Part shown: in pieces, positions 9,063 through 16,771 of the stretch
Layout of the letters: each line of letters begins with the position of its first letter
Position numbering within the stretch: position 1 is the stretch's first letter
DNA from: Pararcticibacter amylolyticus
GTDB taxonomy: Bacteria; Bacteroidota; Bacteroidia; Sphingobacteriales; Sphingobacteriaceae
NCBI RefSeq assembly: GCF_003130405.1
Contig: NZ_QEAS01000008.1
Span: 101,011 to 165,010, forward strand
Direction of reading: 5' to 3'
Length of the DNA: 64,000 nucleotides
Position numbers and translations under genes: made by a program
The notes under the pieces: generated by a model
What the model was told of the DNA's origin: nothing
The model's input: only the letters and a program-made list of their open reading frames with translations
The model's database searches: none

Positions 9063-10031
9063 ATGTCAAAAAGAGATACCCAAGTCTTTATTCCATGGCT
9101 CGATAAAATCAGCGACTTCTACAATACTTTCCGGATAGGGAAGGCGGAGAATGATTTTTTTACCACTATGCGGATGGAAGACCATGCAAAAGGCAAGCTG
9201 TTGTTTATGCCGCTCTTTCGGGGGAATTTTTTCCGGCTGGTAATTTGCAAAACACCCGGGCTTCGGTTCCTCTTGCCTGACGAAACCGTCAGTACATCCT
9301 CAAACTCTATCTATTTTGCCTATCCTGGTAAAATAGAAAGCTGGCAGCGAGTGGAAACCATATACGGCTACCTTGTTTGTTTTACGCCAGAATTTGCCGG
9401 AATCGACCCACTAAAACCCACGTTTGAAAAAGACTTTCCCTTCTTCATGAACGGGGCCAATTCAATTTTGCGGTTGTCGCAGAAAGATATGGATACGATA
9501 GCACAAACAGCAGAAACGTTGCTCACAGAAATGAAATCCGGTCATGGAGATAATTTTGAGATGATAAAAGCCTTGTTAAAGGTGCTGCTTATTCAGATCC
9601 GGCGTCTGTACTATAAAGATAAAGATGCAAAAACAGATTTTCAGTTAAAGCAGGCGTCCCTTATGGTCAGGTTCAGAAACGTATTGGATAGTTATTCTAT
9701 CGATGCCCCCGGCAGAAGAAAAGAACGAAAGCCAACTGTAAAACATATCGCAGATGAATTACACCTTACGCCCAGTCATTTGAATTTCCTGATCAAAAAA
9801 TACACCGGACACACTGCATTGTACCATATCCATGAACAGATCCTGCTGGAGGCAAAAAGCATGCTCACACATACAGATTTGCAGGTCTCAGAAATAGCAG
9901 ACCTGCTGCAGTTCAACGAAGCAGCTTATTTCAACCGGTTCTTTAAAAAAATGACGGGAATAACACCGACAGCTTACCGGGATGATATCCTCCAGCTGAT
10001 GCGGAGACCACTAGATACACCAAATCGATAA
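9063..10031 (+). CDS. AraC-family transcriptional regulator
   Basis: A 322-residue protein with an N-terminal cupin-like sensing domain (about 20-150) and a C-terminal double helix-turn-helix (about 225-315: HIADELHLTPSHLNFLIKKYTGHTALYHIHEQILLEAKSML, then VSEIADLLQFNEAAYFNRFFKKMTGITPTAYR). It most likely controls the MFS transporter gene 81 bases downstream. The protein resembles the second AraC regulator at 15764-16690, which also precedes an MFS gene, suggesting related regulator-efflux modules. Confidence 0.9.
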   Translation: MSKRDTQVFIPWLDKISDFYNTFRIGKAENDFFTTMRMEDHAKGKLLFMPLFRGNFFRLVICKTPGLRFLLPDETVSTSSNSIYFAYPGKIESWQRVETIYGYLVCFTPEFAGIDPLKPTFEKDFPFFMNGANSILRLSQKDMDTIAQTAETLLTEMKSGHGDNFEMIKALLKVLLIQIRRLYYKDKDAKTDFQLKQASLMVRFRNVLDSYSIDAPGRRKERKPTVKHIADELHLTPSHLNFLIKKYTGHTALYHIHEQILLEAKSMLTHTDLQVSEIADLLQFNEAAYFNRFFKKMTGITPTAYRDDILQLMRRPLDTPNR

Positions 10032-10081
10032 AAAGTCCAATTATTACCCGAATAGGTGTAAGCCGTATTCTTTTCACCTCC

Positions 10082-10093
10082 CCCAAATTTGGG
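10082..10093. promoter_or_regulatory. Perfect 12-base palindrome before the MFS gene
   Basis: CCCAAATTTGGG lies 19 bases before the transporter start codon. Its core CAAATTTG differs from the TAnnTTTG -7 element at one base, so a bound regulator would cover the promoter. The operator role is inference; the AraC-type product upstream is the obvious candidate, although AraC proteins usually bind direct repeats. Confidence 0.4.
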
Positions 10094-10112
10094 CCATTAA
10101 AAAACGAAAAGA

Positions 10113-11306
10113 ATGAGCGAATTAAATAAGGGCGGCGGAACGGCCGCAAATGTATCCATGCTGCCGGTCTATATTTTATCACTGGGTACTTTCATTATCT
10201 TTTTTCAGGGCTTTATGGTTGCGCCGTTGCTACCAATGCTTTCTAAACAATTCGGAACTACTGTCCGTCACGTCAGTTTTATCGAACCTGCCTACTTGCT
10301 CGGGTACGGGTTGTTCACATTGGTGTATGCATCACTCAGCGACCGTTTTGGCAGGTCCCGGATCATTGCGTTCAGCCTTGTTATGTTTTGTGTATTTACG
10401 TTGTCTACTGCTTTTGTAAACGGAGTCAACCAGATGATTTTCCTGAGATTATTGACGGGGATCGGTGCTGCCGGTGTTGCTCCTACAACCATTAGCTGGA
10501 TCGGTGATACTTATCCCTATGAAAAGCGGGGGCATGCTCTGGGGATCTTCTTTGGCTCCATGGCGGGTGGTACGGCATTTGGAGCTACAACAGGGGCATT
10601 AGTCACTTCTCTTATAGGTTGGCAATGGCTTTTTGCCGGGGTTGCAGCTATTGGATTGGTTATTTTCGCCCTGATATTGATGCAGCAAAAAAACATCTTT
10701 GCAAGAACGGAGGCCGTGGCAAAAACAAAGGATAATATTCTGCTGTCTATCCGCGATATTTTGTCGGCCGGAAGGGCAAGGCGGACCTATTTTTATGTAT
10801 TATTTAATGGAATGTTCCATAGTGGTATTTTCGCCTGGCTGGGTTATTTCTTCTACAAGAATTATGGATTGAACGAATTTCAGATCGGTCTTGCCTTATT
10901 AGGTTATGGTATTCCGGGGCTTCTGTTGGGACCATTGCTGGGCAGGCTTGCCGACCGCTACGGAAGAAATAAGATAATACCTGTAGGCTTATCCCTAAGC
11001 GGAGTTACGGTGCTGCTGCTAAGTCAGAATTTAAGCCTTGCCGCGTCCCATGTTTTAGTTGCATTACTGTCTTTAGGATTTGACTTATCCCATCCGTTGT
11101 TTGCTGCTATTGTCACTACATTCAGTTCCAAAAAAGGCACGGCTACAGGGCTCTTTGCTTTTTCCCTTTTCGTAGGGTATGGCGTGGGAAGCCTGGTATT
11201 GAGCCTGATCGTCAATATCGGTCTGGACAGGGCATTTCAGCTGTATGGTATTGGTATCCTGATTGCAGCGGTTTGTTCAATAGTTGTTTTTAAGAATGAG
11301 CGGTAA
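10113..11306 (+). CDS. MFS efflux transporter (DHA1, YnfM/arabinose-efflux type)
   Basis: A 397-residue inner-membrane protein with about 12 hydrophobic segments. The MFS signature motif between helices 2 and 3 is visible as YASLSDRFGRSRI, with a second copy LGRLADRYGRNKI in the C-terminal half. The helix 5 motif GIFFGSMAGGTAFGATTGALV is typical of drug:H+ antiporters. It would export a small toxic compound using the proton gradient. It sits directly downstream of an AraC regulator and probably forms a regulated efflux unit with it. The substrate is unknown. Confidence 0.88.
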   Translation: MSELNKGGGTAANVSMLPVYILSLGTFIIFFQGFMVAPLLPMLSKQFGTTVRHVSFIEPAYLLGYGLFTLVYASLSDRFGRSRIIAFSLVMFCVFTLSTAFVNGVNQMIFLRLLTGIGAAGVAPTTISWIGDTYPYEKRGHALGIFFGSMAGGTAFGATTGALVTSLIGWQWLFAGVAAIGLVIFALILMQQKNIFARTEAVAKTKDNILLSIRDILSAGRARRTYFYVLFNGMFHSGIFAWLGYFFYKNYGLNEFQIGLALLGYGIPGLLLGPLLGRLADRYGRNKIIPVGLSLSGVTVLLLSQNLSLAASHVLVALLSLGFDLSHPLFAAIVTTFSSKKGTATGLFAFSLFVGYGVGSLVLSLIVNIGLDRAFQLYGIGILIAAVCSIVVFKNER

Positions 11307-11347
11307 TAATCATTTCAATTAGTTAATATAGAGCCGTTGTTAAAGCA

Positions 11348-11773
11348 TCATCCGATCTCGCTCATGATCGAATTATATAACGCTTTTACAATTTCCGGCA
11401 GAGGACGGGCAAGCCTTCTTGTTTTGAGATTCAGCCAGGAAATATCAACCGTCAGTTCGGCCATCCGTTTATTGTTGAAGTTTGTAAATTGATGGACAAG
11501 TGTCCATCTGGTCCCTTCATTGATCACTTCTTTTAAACCTAATCGGATATGGATCTTGTCGTCAGCGCGTATCTCCCTATGAAAAATGCATTCTTCACGA
11601 AGCAGGACAGGCGCAAAGTATTGCTCTTGCATCACGGTTGTGGTTAGACCGTATGAATTCAGCATATCCATCCGATGCTGTGAGGCCAGGTCATAATAAC
11701 TGCTGTGTCTTAAGTGGAAATTGGGATCCAGATCCGACCAACGTAAGTGGACCTCATGGGGTTTCGTAAACAT
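11348..11773 (-). CDS. Acyl-CoA thioesterase, 4HBT hotdog family (YbgC-like)
   Basis: A 141-residue single hotdog domain. The N-terminal motif RWSDLDPNFHLRHSSYYDLASQHR corresponds to the family's RxxDxDxxGHVNNxxY; the catalytic Asp is kept while the His/Asn region is altered (NFHLRHSSY). It would hydrolyse an acyl-CoA thioester in the cytoplasm. The C-terminal strands (RADDKIHIRLGLKEV, GTRWTLVHQFTNFNNKRMAELTVDISWL) match the fold. The next gene on the same strand lies 68 bases upstream and may be co-transcribed. The natural acyl group is unknown. Confidence 0.82.
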   Translation of the reverse strand: MFTKPHEVHLRWSDLDPNFHLRHSSYYDLASQHRMDMLNSYGLTTTVMQEQYFAPVLLREECIFHREIRADDKIHIRLGLKEVINEGTRWTLVHQFTNFNNKRMAELTVDISWLNLKTRRLARPLPEIVKALYNSIMSEIG

Positions 11774-11841
11774 AATGACTGGATTAAATGGTGATGCCGG
11801 TCAGCATTACCGTAACGCTGGCCGATCTATAACATGCTGCT

Positions 11842-12564
11842 TTAGGAAAGCGATATTTCACTTAACTCTATTGAAATAAAAAGCGGAGCCGGAATCAGGG
11901 CTGTATTGTCCTCCATTCTTTTGTAAACATGTCTCTTAGTCGCGAATTTTATACCTGCTACTTCAACAAAATCGGCTAGATAATGTACGGATGCGGCATT
12001 ATTCAGTATCTCTACATTGTAATCGTGACGTCTGATCAATCCCGATTTGTCGATATAAAAGACTTGTTCCTTGCTATGTGTGGCGATCTGATCCGGAAAT
12101 GTGACATGCAGACGTCTAAGCTCTTCGCCATCCTCGGTCCAGGGTTCAAGCTCTTTTACTGCGTAATCCGGTCCTGCAAAACAGAATGGTGCATTGAAAT
12201 AGGTCCACATCGCATAACCTGTGAAATAAGTTAATTGCAGCTTAGACCAGGGTGTTTCTGTGACGTATCCGCCAAAACTTTGACGCGGGTGATATAACTG
12301 ATCTACAATTTTGTCTTGTTCATCCAGGATAGCTACTTTTCCTGGTTCAAAAGAATTGCGCCATCCCTGTTTTAAAAATGGATGGAATGACGTGTACTCG
12401 GATCTCGTACCAGATGTTACATGTATGTCATCCATAATGCCAGGCACTTGCTTTAACGCCCAGGTTATGCCACCAACTTTCAATCTGGCGGAAACTATAT
12501 CGTATTTGTTCCAATTTTCCAGACCGCCATGGGCTTGGATCGTAAATTTTAAAAGATCATTCAT
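11842..12564 (-). CDS. Conserved hypothetical protein, 240 residues
   Basis: No signal peptide or membrane segment. The start MNDLLKFTIQAHGGLENWNKYD is the kind of opening found in LolA/LppX-like or outer-membrane-lipoprotein sorting folds, where an AHGG-W motif is common. The protein appears to be mostly beta strands (for example DDIHVTSGTRSEYTSF, FYIDKSGLIRRHDYNVEIL, FVEVAGIKFATKRHVYKR). Function is not known. It is transcribed divergently from the HxlR regulator, and two copies of an operator-like box lie in its promoter, so it is the likely target of that regulator. Confidence 0.7.
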   Translation of the reverse strand: MNDLLKFTIQAHGGLENWNKYDIVSARLKVGGITWALKQVPGIMDDIHVTSGTRSEYTSFHPFLKQGWRNSFEPGKVAILDEQDKIVDQLYHPRQSFGGYVTETPWSKLQLTYFTGYAMWTYFNAPFCFAGPDYAVKELEPWTEDGEELRRLHVTFPDQIATHSKEQVFYIDKSGLIRRHDYNVEILNNAASVHYLADFVEVAGIKFATKRHVYKRMEDNTALIPAPLFISIELSEISLS

Positions 12565-12601
12565 TTCAGAAGAATTAAGTCTAATTATTTACTTTTAATT
12601 G

Positions 12602-12729
12602 TAAATTGCAAGTGCAAATATAAGTTATTCCACTTTTAAATTGCAAGTGATAAATTGAAATAAAACTAGTAATTCATCTTTGATGGGGAATATTTCTTAA
12701 TTTTGTGCTTGTTTATTACAAGCGGTAAT
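12602..12729. promoter_or_regulatory. Divergent promoters with HxlR operator-like boxes
   Basis: The direct repeat TAAATTGCAAGTG occurs at 12602-12614 and 12637-12649. On the minus strand the -7 element TATATTTG (12615-12622) lies between them: one copy covers the -33 region (its CTTGCA supplies the TTG), the other the transcription start. On the plus strand, -7 element TAATTTTG (12698-12705) is followed by the dyad ATTAC/GTAAT (12715-12729) at the expected start point. The layout suggests that the HxlR protein represses both genes. Box recognition is inference. Confidence 0.6.
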
Positions 12730-12744
12730 CTGCATGCAGATCAT

Positions 12745-13212
12745 ATGAAAAAGATAAAAAAACGTTCTGAGTGTCCTATCAGTTTCAGCCTGGATTTTGT
12801 TGGCGATAAGTGGACGCTACTGATCATTCGCGATATCGTCTTGAATGAAAAAAATACATTCGGTGACTTTCTTCAATCCGCAGAGGGGATAGCCAGCAAT
12901 GTTCTAACCGATAGGTTGAAGATGTTGCTAGCTGAAGACATTCTTTTAAAGTACCCGGTGCCTGGTAAGCCGAGGATCGCTTACTGTCTTACAGAAAAAG
13001 GTGTGGGATTAATTCCGGTCGTTATAGAGTTGGGGATATGGGGAACGGCCCGAACGAATTCCGAGGTCAAAAAAGAACTTAGCGCTGCGATCAAAAAGGA
13101 CAAACTGTCTGTGATCAAAAAATTATGCGAGCGGCACCTTGATATTTTTCAACTTCGAAAGAAAGCGCTTGAAGACAATAGCCGAAAGCAAACTGTATCG
13201 ACCTCGAAATAA
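12745..13212 (+). CDS. HxlR-family winged-helix transcriptional regulator
   Basis: 155 residues from ATG 12745. The longer frame from 12703 would start inside the promoter. The HxlR pattern is clear: ECPISFSLDFVGDKWTLLIIRDIVL, then the winged helix FGDFLQSAEGIASNVLTDRLKMLLAEDIL and YCLTEKGVGLIPVVIELGIWG. The N-terminal Cys in SECPIS, at the position where many HxlR proteins have their conserved Cys, could be redox or electrophile sensitive. A lysine-rich tail follows. It probably controls itself and the divergent hypothetical gene. Confidence 0.9.
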   Translation: MKKIKKRSECPISFSLDFVGDKWTLLIIRDIVLNEKNTFGDFLQSAEGIASNVLTDRLKMLLAEDILLKYPVPGKPRIAYCLTEKGVGLIPVVIELGIWGTARTNSEVKKELSAAIKKDKLSVIKKLCERHLDIFQLRKKALEDNSRKQTVSTSK

Positions 13213-13301
13213 TAAACAAGATCGTTAGCCCAATACTCATCAAATCAAAACAAGCTTTTTTTTTAATCAGGTTTACAGTCAAGCCCTGAAGCTGATCGTC
13301 T

Positions 13302-13646
13302 TTAGCAACTTATTTCCTGTTGATAGCCCAGGATCTGTCCTGCGGTTTCATCTTGTTCTTCAAGGGAAAGCGTACTGCCGTCGTAGATCCAAAAACTTTT
13401 CAAGTAGAGTATGGCCGTTGTCTTCGTCAGGCAAGATCTGCACCCATCTTCCGGCGCTCGTTTGAAGAGTTTTTTGGGTATTGAAGGACTCAGAAGCCAG
13501 TTCAGGGGCGTCAGAAATATCGACTTCTTTATATGTAGCGATTCATGAAAATGCTTAGTGTACAGTTTTTTGATCAGATACCAGGTTTTCGGATTGATCC
13601 CCTGTTTTACCATAACTATCTGGCTGTAAATAAAAAAAAGTTGCAA
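13302..13646 (-). pseudogene. Possible decayed gene beside tRNA-Ser
   Basis: One frame is open for 114 codons but its middle looks unlike a normal protein. Another minus-strand frame (13360-13542) reads a more protein-like stretch (KEVDISDAPELASESF... then TSAGRWVQILPDEDNG). Two single-base frameshifts, near 13545 and 13362, would join the start of the first frame (MVKQGINPKTWYLIKKLYTKHF), the middle of the second and the end of the first (EEQDETAGQILGYQQE). I read this as a gene that lost its frame. The family is not recognised, and the 114-codon frame could still be a real small orphan protein. Confidence 0.35.
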
Positions 13647-13672
13647 TCTATAGAGTAAAACTTTTCAGCCCA

Positions 13673-13750
13673 TTCAGCAGAGAGTTAGGGATTTATTGCG
13701 ACCTGCAGACCCCATACTCATGGCCGCAATGAGAGAGTTCGAACCCCAGG
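13673..13750. repeat. Duplicated fragments of the tRNA-Ser 3' half
   Basis: Bases 13673-13693 match 13813-13833, the tRNA 3' end with its flank, at 20 of 21 positions. Bases 13738-13750 are identical to 13832-13844, the T-arm. The fragments sit 140 and 94 bases from the originals. Copies of a tRNA 3' end beside the intact tRNA are the usual trace of integrase-mediated insertion at a tRNA gene. No integrase is present here. Confidence 0.6.
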
Positions 13751-13782
13751 CCCATGCTTCTGTTCTCATCCCTTTCCAAATC

Positions 13783-13814
13783 AAAAAAGGCACCCGGTTT
13801 TCCGGATGCCTTTT
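13783..13814 (-). terminator. Rho-independent terminator of tRNA-Ser
   Basis: Read on the minus strand, GGCATCCGG pairs with CCGGGTGCC (one G-T pair) around an AAAA loop and is followed by six T residues. It begins just after the tRNA 3' end. Confidence 0.85.
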
Positions 13815-13817
13815 CAG

Positions 13818-13904
13818 CGGAGAGTTAGGGATTCGAACCCCAGGAACCTTTCACAGTTCAACAGTTTTCAAGACTGCCGCAATCGACCACTCTGCCAACT
13901 CTCC
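13818..13904 (-). tRNA. tRNA-Ser (anticodon UGA)
   Basis: The minus strand folds into an 87-base class II tRNA. The acceptor stem GGAGAGT/ACTCTCC is perfect, with a discriminator G and no encoded CCA. The anticodon stem GCAGT/ACTGT encloses the loop CTTGAAA with TGA in the anticodon position. A long variable arm follows, typical of serine tRNAs, then the T-loop TTCGAAT with its GTTCGAA context. A consensus promoter lies immediately upstream and a terminator downstream. Confidence 0.93.
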
Positions 13905-13909
13905 GGGGG

Positions 13910-13940
13910 CAAAAGTACAAACTTGACTTAACTCTGCAAA
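13910..13940 (-). promoter_or_regulatory. Consensus promoter of tRNA-Ser
   Basis: On the minus strand TTTG (13940-13937), a 19-base spacer and TACTTTTG (13917-13910) match the Bacteroidota sigma-A promoter exactly. The predicted start is within a few bases of the tRNA 5' end. The remaining bases up to 14185 show only a candidate -7 (TATATTTG, 14130-14137) for uxaE. Confidence 0.8.
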
Positions 13941-14185
13941 TTTTTATTGCCTGATTTCGGTAAAGCGGTATTAGTGAGAAAAATAATTTTATATATACTG
14001 CTTACCGGCAGAGCAATTACAAGCACCAGATAGCATCGTATCTATCACGGTGAGGTAAAAACCTTGTTGATAGAAGTAATTTTTACTCCAGCCGGACAGA
14101 GCCGGGCGAATATTGGAAAGGGCGTTGGCTATATTTGGTCATTAGGCTTGTAATGTCTAAATCACACATTAAAGCGGAGGGCAAT

Positions 14186-15433
14186 ATGAAACTAGAAAAA
14201 TTTTCCTTTGGTATGGGCGATCGTTTTGCGCATCAGGGCGAAGCTCAGTTGAAAGCAATTATGAAAGCTAAGGAACGGGGAGTTGATATTACTCCTGTTT
14301 GGAATAAATCAAACCGCGAGCATAAAACAATTAAAACCAAGCCGGCTGAACTGCGTGCAGAAGCAGATGCGGCCGTGCAGGCACTTGGCTGGAATGGGCC
14401 TTACCGGGTTGATGCAGATCATATTACAATGGCTACTGTTGATGATTTTGTGGAGAGTTCGGATTTCTTTACACTCGACGTGGCTGACTACATTGGCAAG
14501 GCGGCGTCTGATGACGATATCAATGCTTTTATCGAACGCCGAAAGAAGTATACCGGGACATTTTCTATACCGGGTATTGATGAGGTGTATTCAATCCCGG
14601 AAGATATGCTTCAGGAGATAGCTGCAAAGTTTTTGTCGGCGGCTATTGAGGCTGGAAAGCTTTATAAGCATATAGCAGATGTGAAAGGTGAGGATAATTT
14701 TATCGCCGAGGTGTCTATGGATGAGGTGAATGATCCGCAGACCCCTGTGGAACTTTTCTTTATTTTAAGTGCGCTGGCTGATTATGGCGTTAAAGCACAG
14801 ACTATAGCACCAAAGTTTACCGGCCGGTTTAATAAAGGAGTTGATTATGTGGGTGACCTTCAGCTGTTTGTTAAACAGTTTGAAGATGATATCCAGGTCA
14901 TCCGATTTGCTGTTCAGGAATTTGGCCTGCCAGAAAATCTAAAGTTGAGTGTGCACTCGGGAAGTGATAAGTTTTCTTTGTACAAGCCGATCCGTGAGTT
15001 AATCCGAAAACACAATACAGGAATCCATTTGAAGACTGCCGGGACTACCTGGCTGGAAGAGATGATCGGGTTGGCTGAAGCTGGTAATGAAGCCCTGGAC
15101 CTGGCTAAGGAGATTTATGCGGGCGCACTTGGGCGCTTTGATGAGTTGTGCGGTCCTTATGCAGCGGTAATTGATGTAAATGAAAGCAGGCTTCCTTCTA
15201 TAAAAGAGGTAAATGAATGGAGTGGAGGGAAGTTTGCTAACACGCTTCGCCATATCCAGGATAACCCGGATTTTAATGCCGACTTCCGTCAGTTGCTTCA
15301 TGTGGCCTACAAACTCGCCGGAGAAAGGAGCGAACGTTTTTATGCTGCCCTGAAGAAATACAGGGATATAGTTGCAGCTAATGTTACTGAAAATCTTTAC
15401 GAGAGGCATATTGTGCCCTTGTTCTTAAGCTGA
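14186..15433 (+). CDS. uxaE: Tagaturonate epimerase family protein (UxaE)
   Basis: 415 residues from ATG 14186, preceded by the good ribosome site GGAGG (14176-14180). The longer frame from 14135 starts inside a candidate -7 element and is rejected. The sequence has the UxaE pattern: KLEKFSFGMGDRFAHQGEAQLKA at the start, PVWNKSNREHKTIKTKP, VDADHITMATVDDF, and KLSVHSGSDKFSLYKPI with conserved His and Asp/Lys residues. Known members interconvert D-tagaturonate and D-fructuronate in galacturonate catabolism. The gene stands alone here and is followed by a terminator. It would complement the GH28 enzyme at 54450-55769. Confidence 0.85.
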   Translation: MKLEKFSFGMGDRFAHQGEAQLKAIMKAKERGVDITPVWNKSNREHKTIKTKPAELRAEADAAVQALGWNGPYRVDADHITMATVDDFVESSDFFTLDVADYIGKAASDDDINAFIERRKKYTGTFSIPGIDEVYSIPEDMLQEIAAKFLSAAIEAGKLYKHIADVKGEDNFIAEVSMDEVNDPQTPVELFFILSALADYGVKAQTIAPKFTGRFNKGVDYVGDLQLFVKQFEDDIQVIRFAVQEFGLPENLKLSVHSGSDKFSLYKPIRELIRKHNTGIHLKTAGTTWLEEMIGLAEAGNEALDLAKEIYAGALGRFDELCGPYAAVIDVNESRLPSIKEVNEWSGGKFANTLRHIQDNPDFNADFRQLLHVAYKLAGERSERFYAALKKYRDIVAANVTENLYERHIVPLFLS

Positions 15434-15500
15434 TATATCCTGTTTATAAGTCAGCGAAACGTATAAATACGTGTTTTTTAAATTCTGCTGTTTTTATTAC

Positions 15501-15539
15501 AAGTTGTAACTTGCAATTCAGAAATATTCCTTACTTTTG
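15501..15539 (+). promoter_or_regulatory. Orphan promoter with HxlR-like operator
   Basis: The dyad TTACAA/TTGTAA (15498-15510) and the box ACTTGCAATT (15509-15518, the reverse of the box at 12604-12613) precede a perfect -7 element TACTTTTG (15532-15539). The TTG of the box lies 18 bases before it. The predicted transcript starts near 15546 and runs directly into a terminator at 15558, so no gene follows within reach. Confidence 0.5.
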
Positions 15540-15557
15540 TATTGATAAGGTTTAGGT

Positions 15558-15593
15558 GCCTCCGCAGTGCTCATCACACGGGGGCTTTTTTTT
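15558..15593 (+). terminator. Rho-independent terminator
   Basis: GCCTCCG (15558-15564) pairs with CGGGGGC (15579-15585), with one G-T pair and an inner GTG/CAC, followed by eight T residues. It can end uxaE transcripts and would also end any transcript from the promoter at 15532-15539 after about 48 bases. The remaining gap to 15763 holds only the AraC promoter region. Confidence 0.8.
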
Positions 15594-15710
15594 GCCCTGA
15601 CCTGTGGCAAATCCTCACCAGTTTTCCGCTTTTAGCCGCAGCACCTGATGCCTGAGAGTTTCCACGTATCATTGGATCATTTTAAAGCAATAATATGGTA
15701 TATAAGGGAG

Positions 15711-15747
15711 CCGCGAGCCGCGGAGATAATTGAATACTTTATTTTTG
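15711..15747 (+). promoter_or_regulatory. AraC promoter: GC-rich dyad and -7 element
   Basis: CCGCG/CGCGG (15711-15723, 3-base centre) stands 16 bases before a perfect -7 element TATTTTTG (15740-15747). The start codon follows at 15764. The dyad occupies the -33 position where TTTG is missing, consistent with a regulator site. This is inference. Confidence 0.4.
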
Positions 15748-15763
15748 TCCCGTATCACATTGT

Positions 15764-16690
15764 ATGAATTCCGGCATTGAAACGTTATCAGATTTTTATA
15801 GGGGGCGACGCCATATAATATTTCCTTTGAGTACAGAAGGAGTGGAGGAGGGCAGATCGCACTTTAATATTTTCCCGAGAAAACATTGCGGATTCAGAAC
15901 ACCTTATAACCGGCGCGACTTCTATAAACTTACCTTAATCCTGGGTCAGGGAGAAATCGTTTATCAGGATCAGACGATTCTGATAGACAAGCCTGCATTA
16001 TTTATGCCCTGCCCGTCGGTGCCCTATTTATGGACATGTTTGTCCGACGATCAGACGGGCTATTGCAGTCTTTTTAATCAGCAGTTCTTTAAGGGATACC
16101 AGGACTACGAAATAATCAGAACGGCATCGCTCTTTGGAGAGGACAGTAATCCCGTCCTTTTTCTAGATACAGAGCAAGTGGTTTTGATCTCTTCTTATTT
16201 CGAACAGATGATGGAAGCTGCGGTTTCTTCTTATGTATATAAGAATGATATTATCAGGCATCTTCTCGGTCTGCTTATGCATACTGTACTGTCGCGTGTG
16301 GAAGGTAAACAGACTGACACTGTAAACCAGTCCTCTGCACCCGAACTCGCTGTTAGATTTCATGAGTTGCTGAAACGCCAGTTTCCACTGGATTCTCCTG
16401 CAAATCCATTGATGATGAAATCTCCTTCAGACTTCGCACGTGAGCTTAATGTTCATGTAAATCATTTGAATTATGTAATAAGGAATGCCTTTGGAAAGAC
16501 TACGTCTGCCGTGATTCGCGACCATATACTGGATGAGGCGAAAGCCTTGCTGCTCAATACTCAATGGGATATATCTCAGGTAGGCTATTGTCTTGGTTTT
16601 GAGGAACCCGCTCATTTTAATAATTTCTTCAAGAAAAATACAAGTGTTACACCTCTCCGTTACCGGAAAAGAATAGTTGCGAACATTTGA
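15764..16690 (+). CDS. AraC-family transcriptional regulator
   Basis: A 308-residue regulator with an N-terminal cupin-like domain (about 20-150, including LTLILGQGEIVYQDQTILIDKPALFMPCP) and the AraC double helix-turn-helix at the C terminus (about 218-305: FARELNVHVNHLNYVIRNAFGKTTSAVIRDHILDEAKALL, then ISQVGYCLGFEEPAHFNNFFKKNTSVTPLRYRKR). It lies 81 bases upstream of an MFS transporter gene, which is the likely target. This module parallels the one at 9063-11306. Confidence 0.9.
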   Translation: MNSGIETLSDFYRGRRHIIFPLSTEGVEEGRSHFNIFPRKHCGFRTPYNRRDFYKLTLILGQGEIVYQDQTILIDKPALFMPCPSVPYLWTCLSDDQTGYCSLFNQQFFKGYQDYEIIRTASLFGEDSNPVLFLDTEQVVLISSYFEQMMEAAVSSYVYKNDIIRHLLGLLMHTVLSRVEGKQTDTVNQSSAPELAVRFHELLKRQFPLDSPANPLMMKSPSDFARELNVHVNHLNYVIRNAFGKTTSAVIRDHILDEAKALLLNTQWDISQVGYCLGFEEPAHFNNFFKKNTSVTPLRYRKRIVANI

Positions 16691-16771
16691 TTTTTGCAAT
16701 TATTCCTTTGAATTGTTAAATGTTATTAACCGGCGGGGAGATATTTTTGCTTCTGTAATCATAATTCCATC

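Noticed and set aside
13696..13926. A 76-codon plus-strand frame across the tRNA-Ser region
   Set aside because: It runs antisense through the tRNA and its terminator; the apparent protein is a translation of tRNA fragments.
15711..15723. CCGCG/CGCGG as a terminator
   Set aside because: No T-run follows and a perfect -7 element lies downstream, so a regulatory dyad is more likely.
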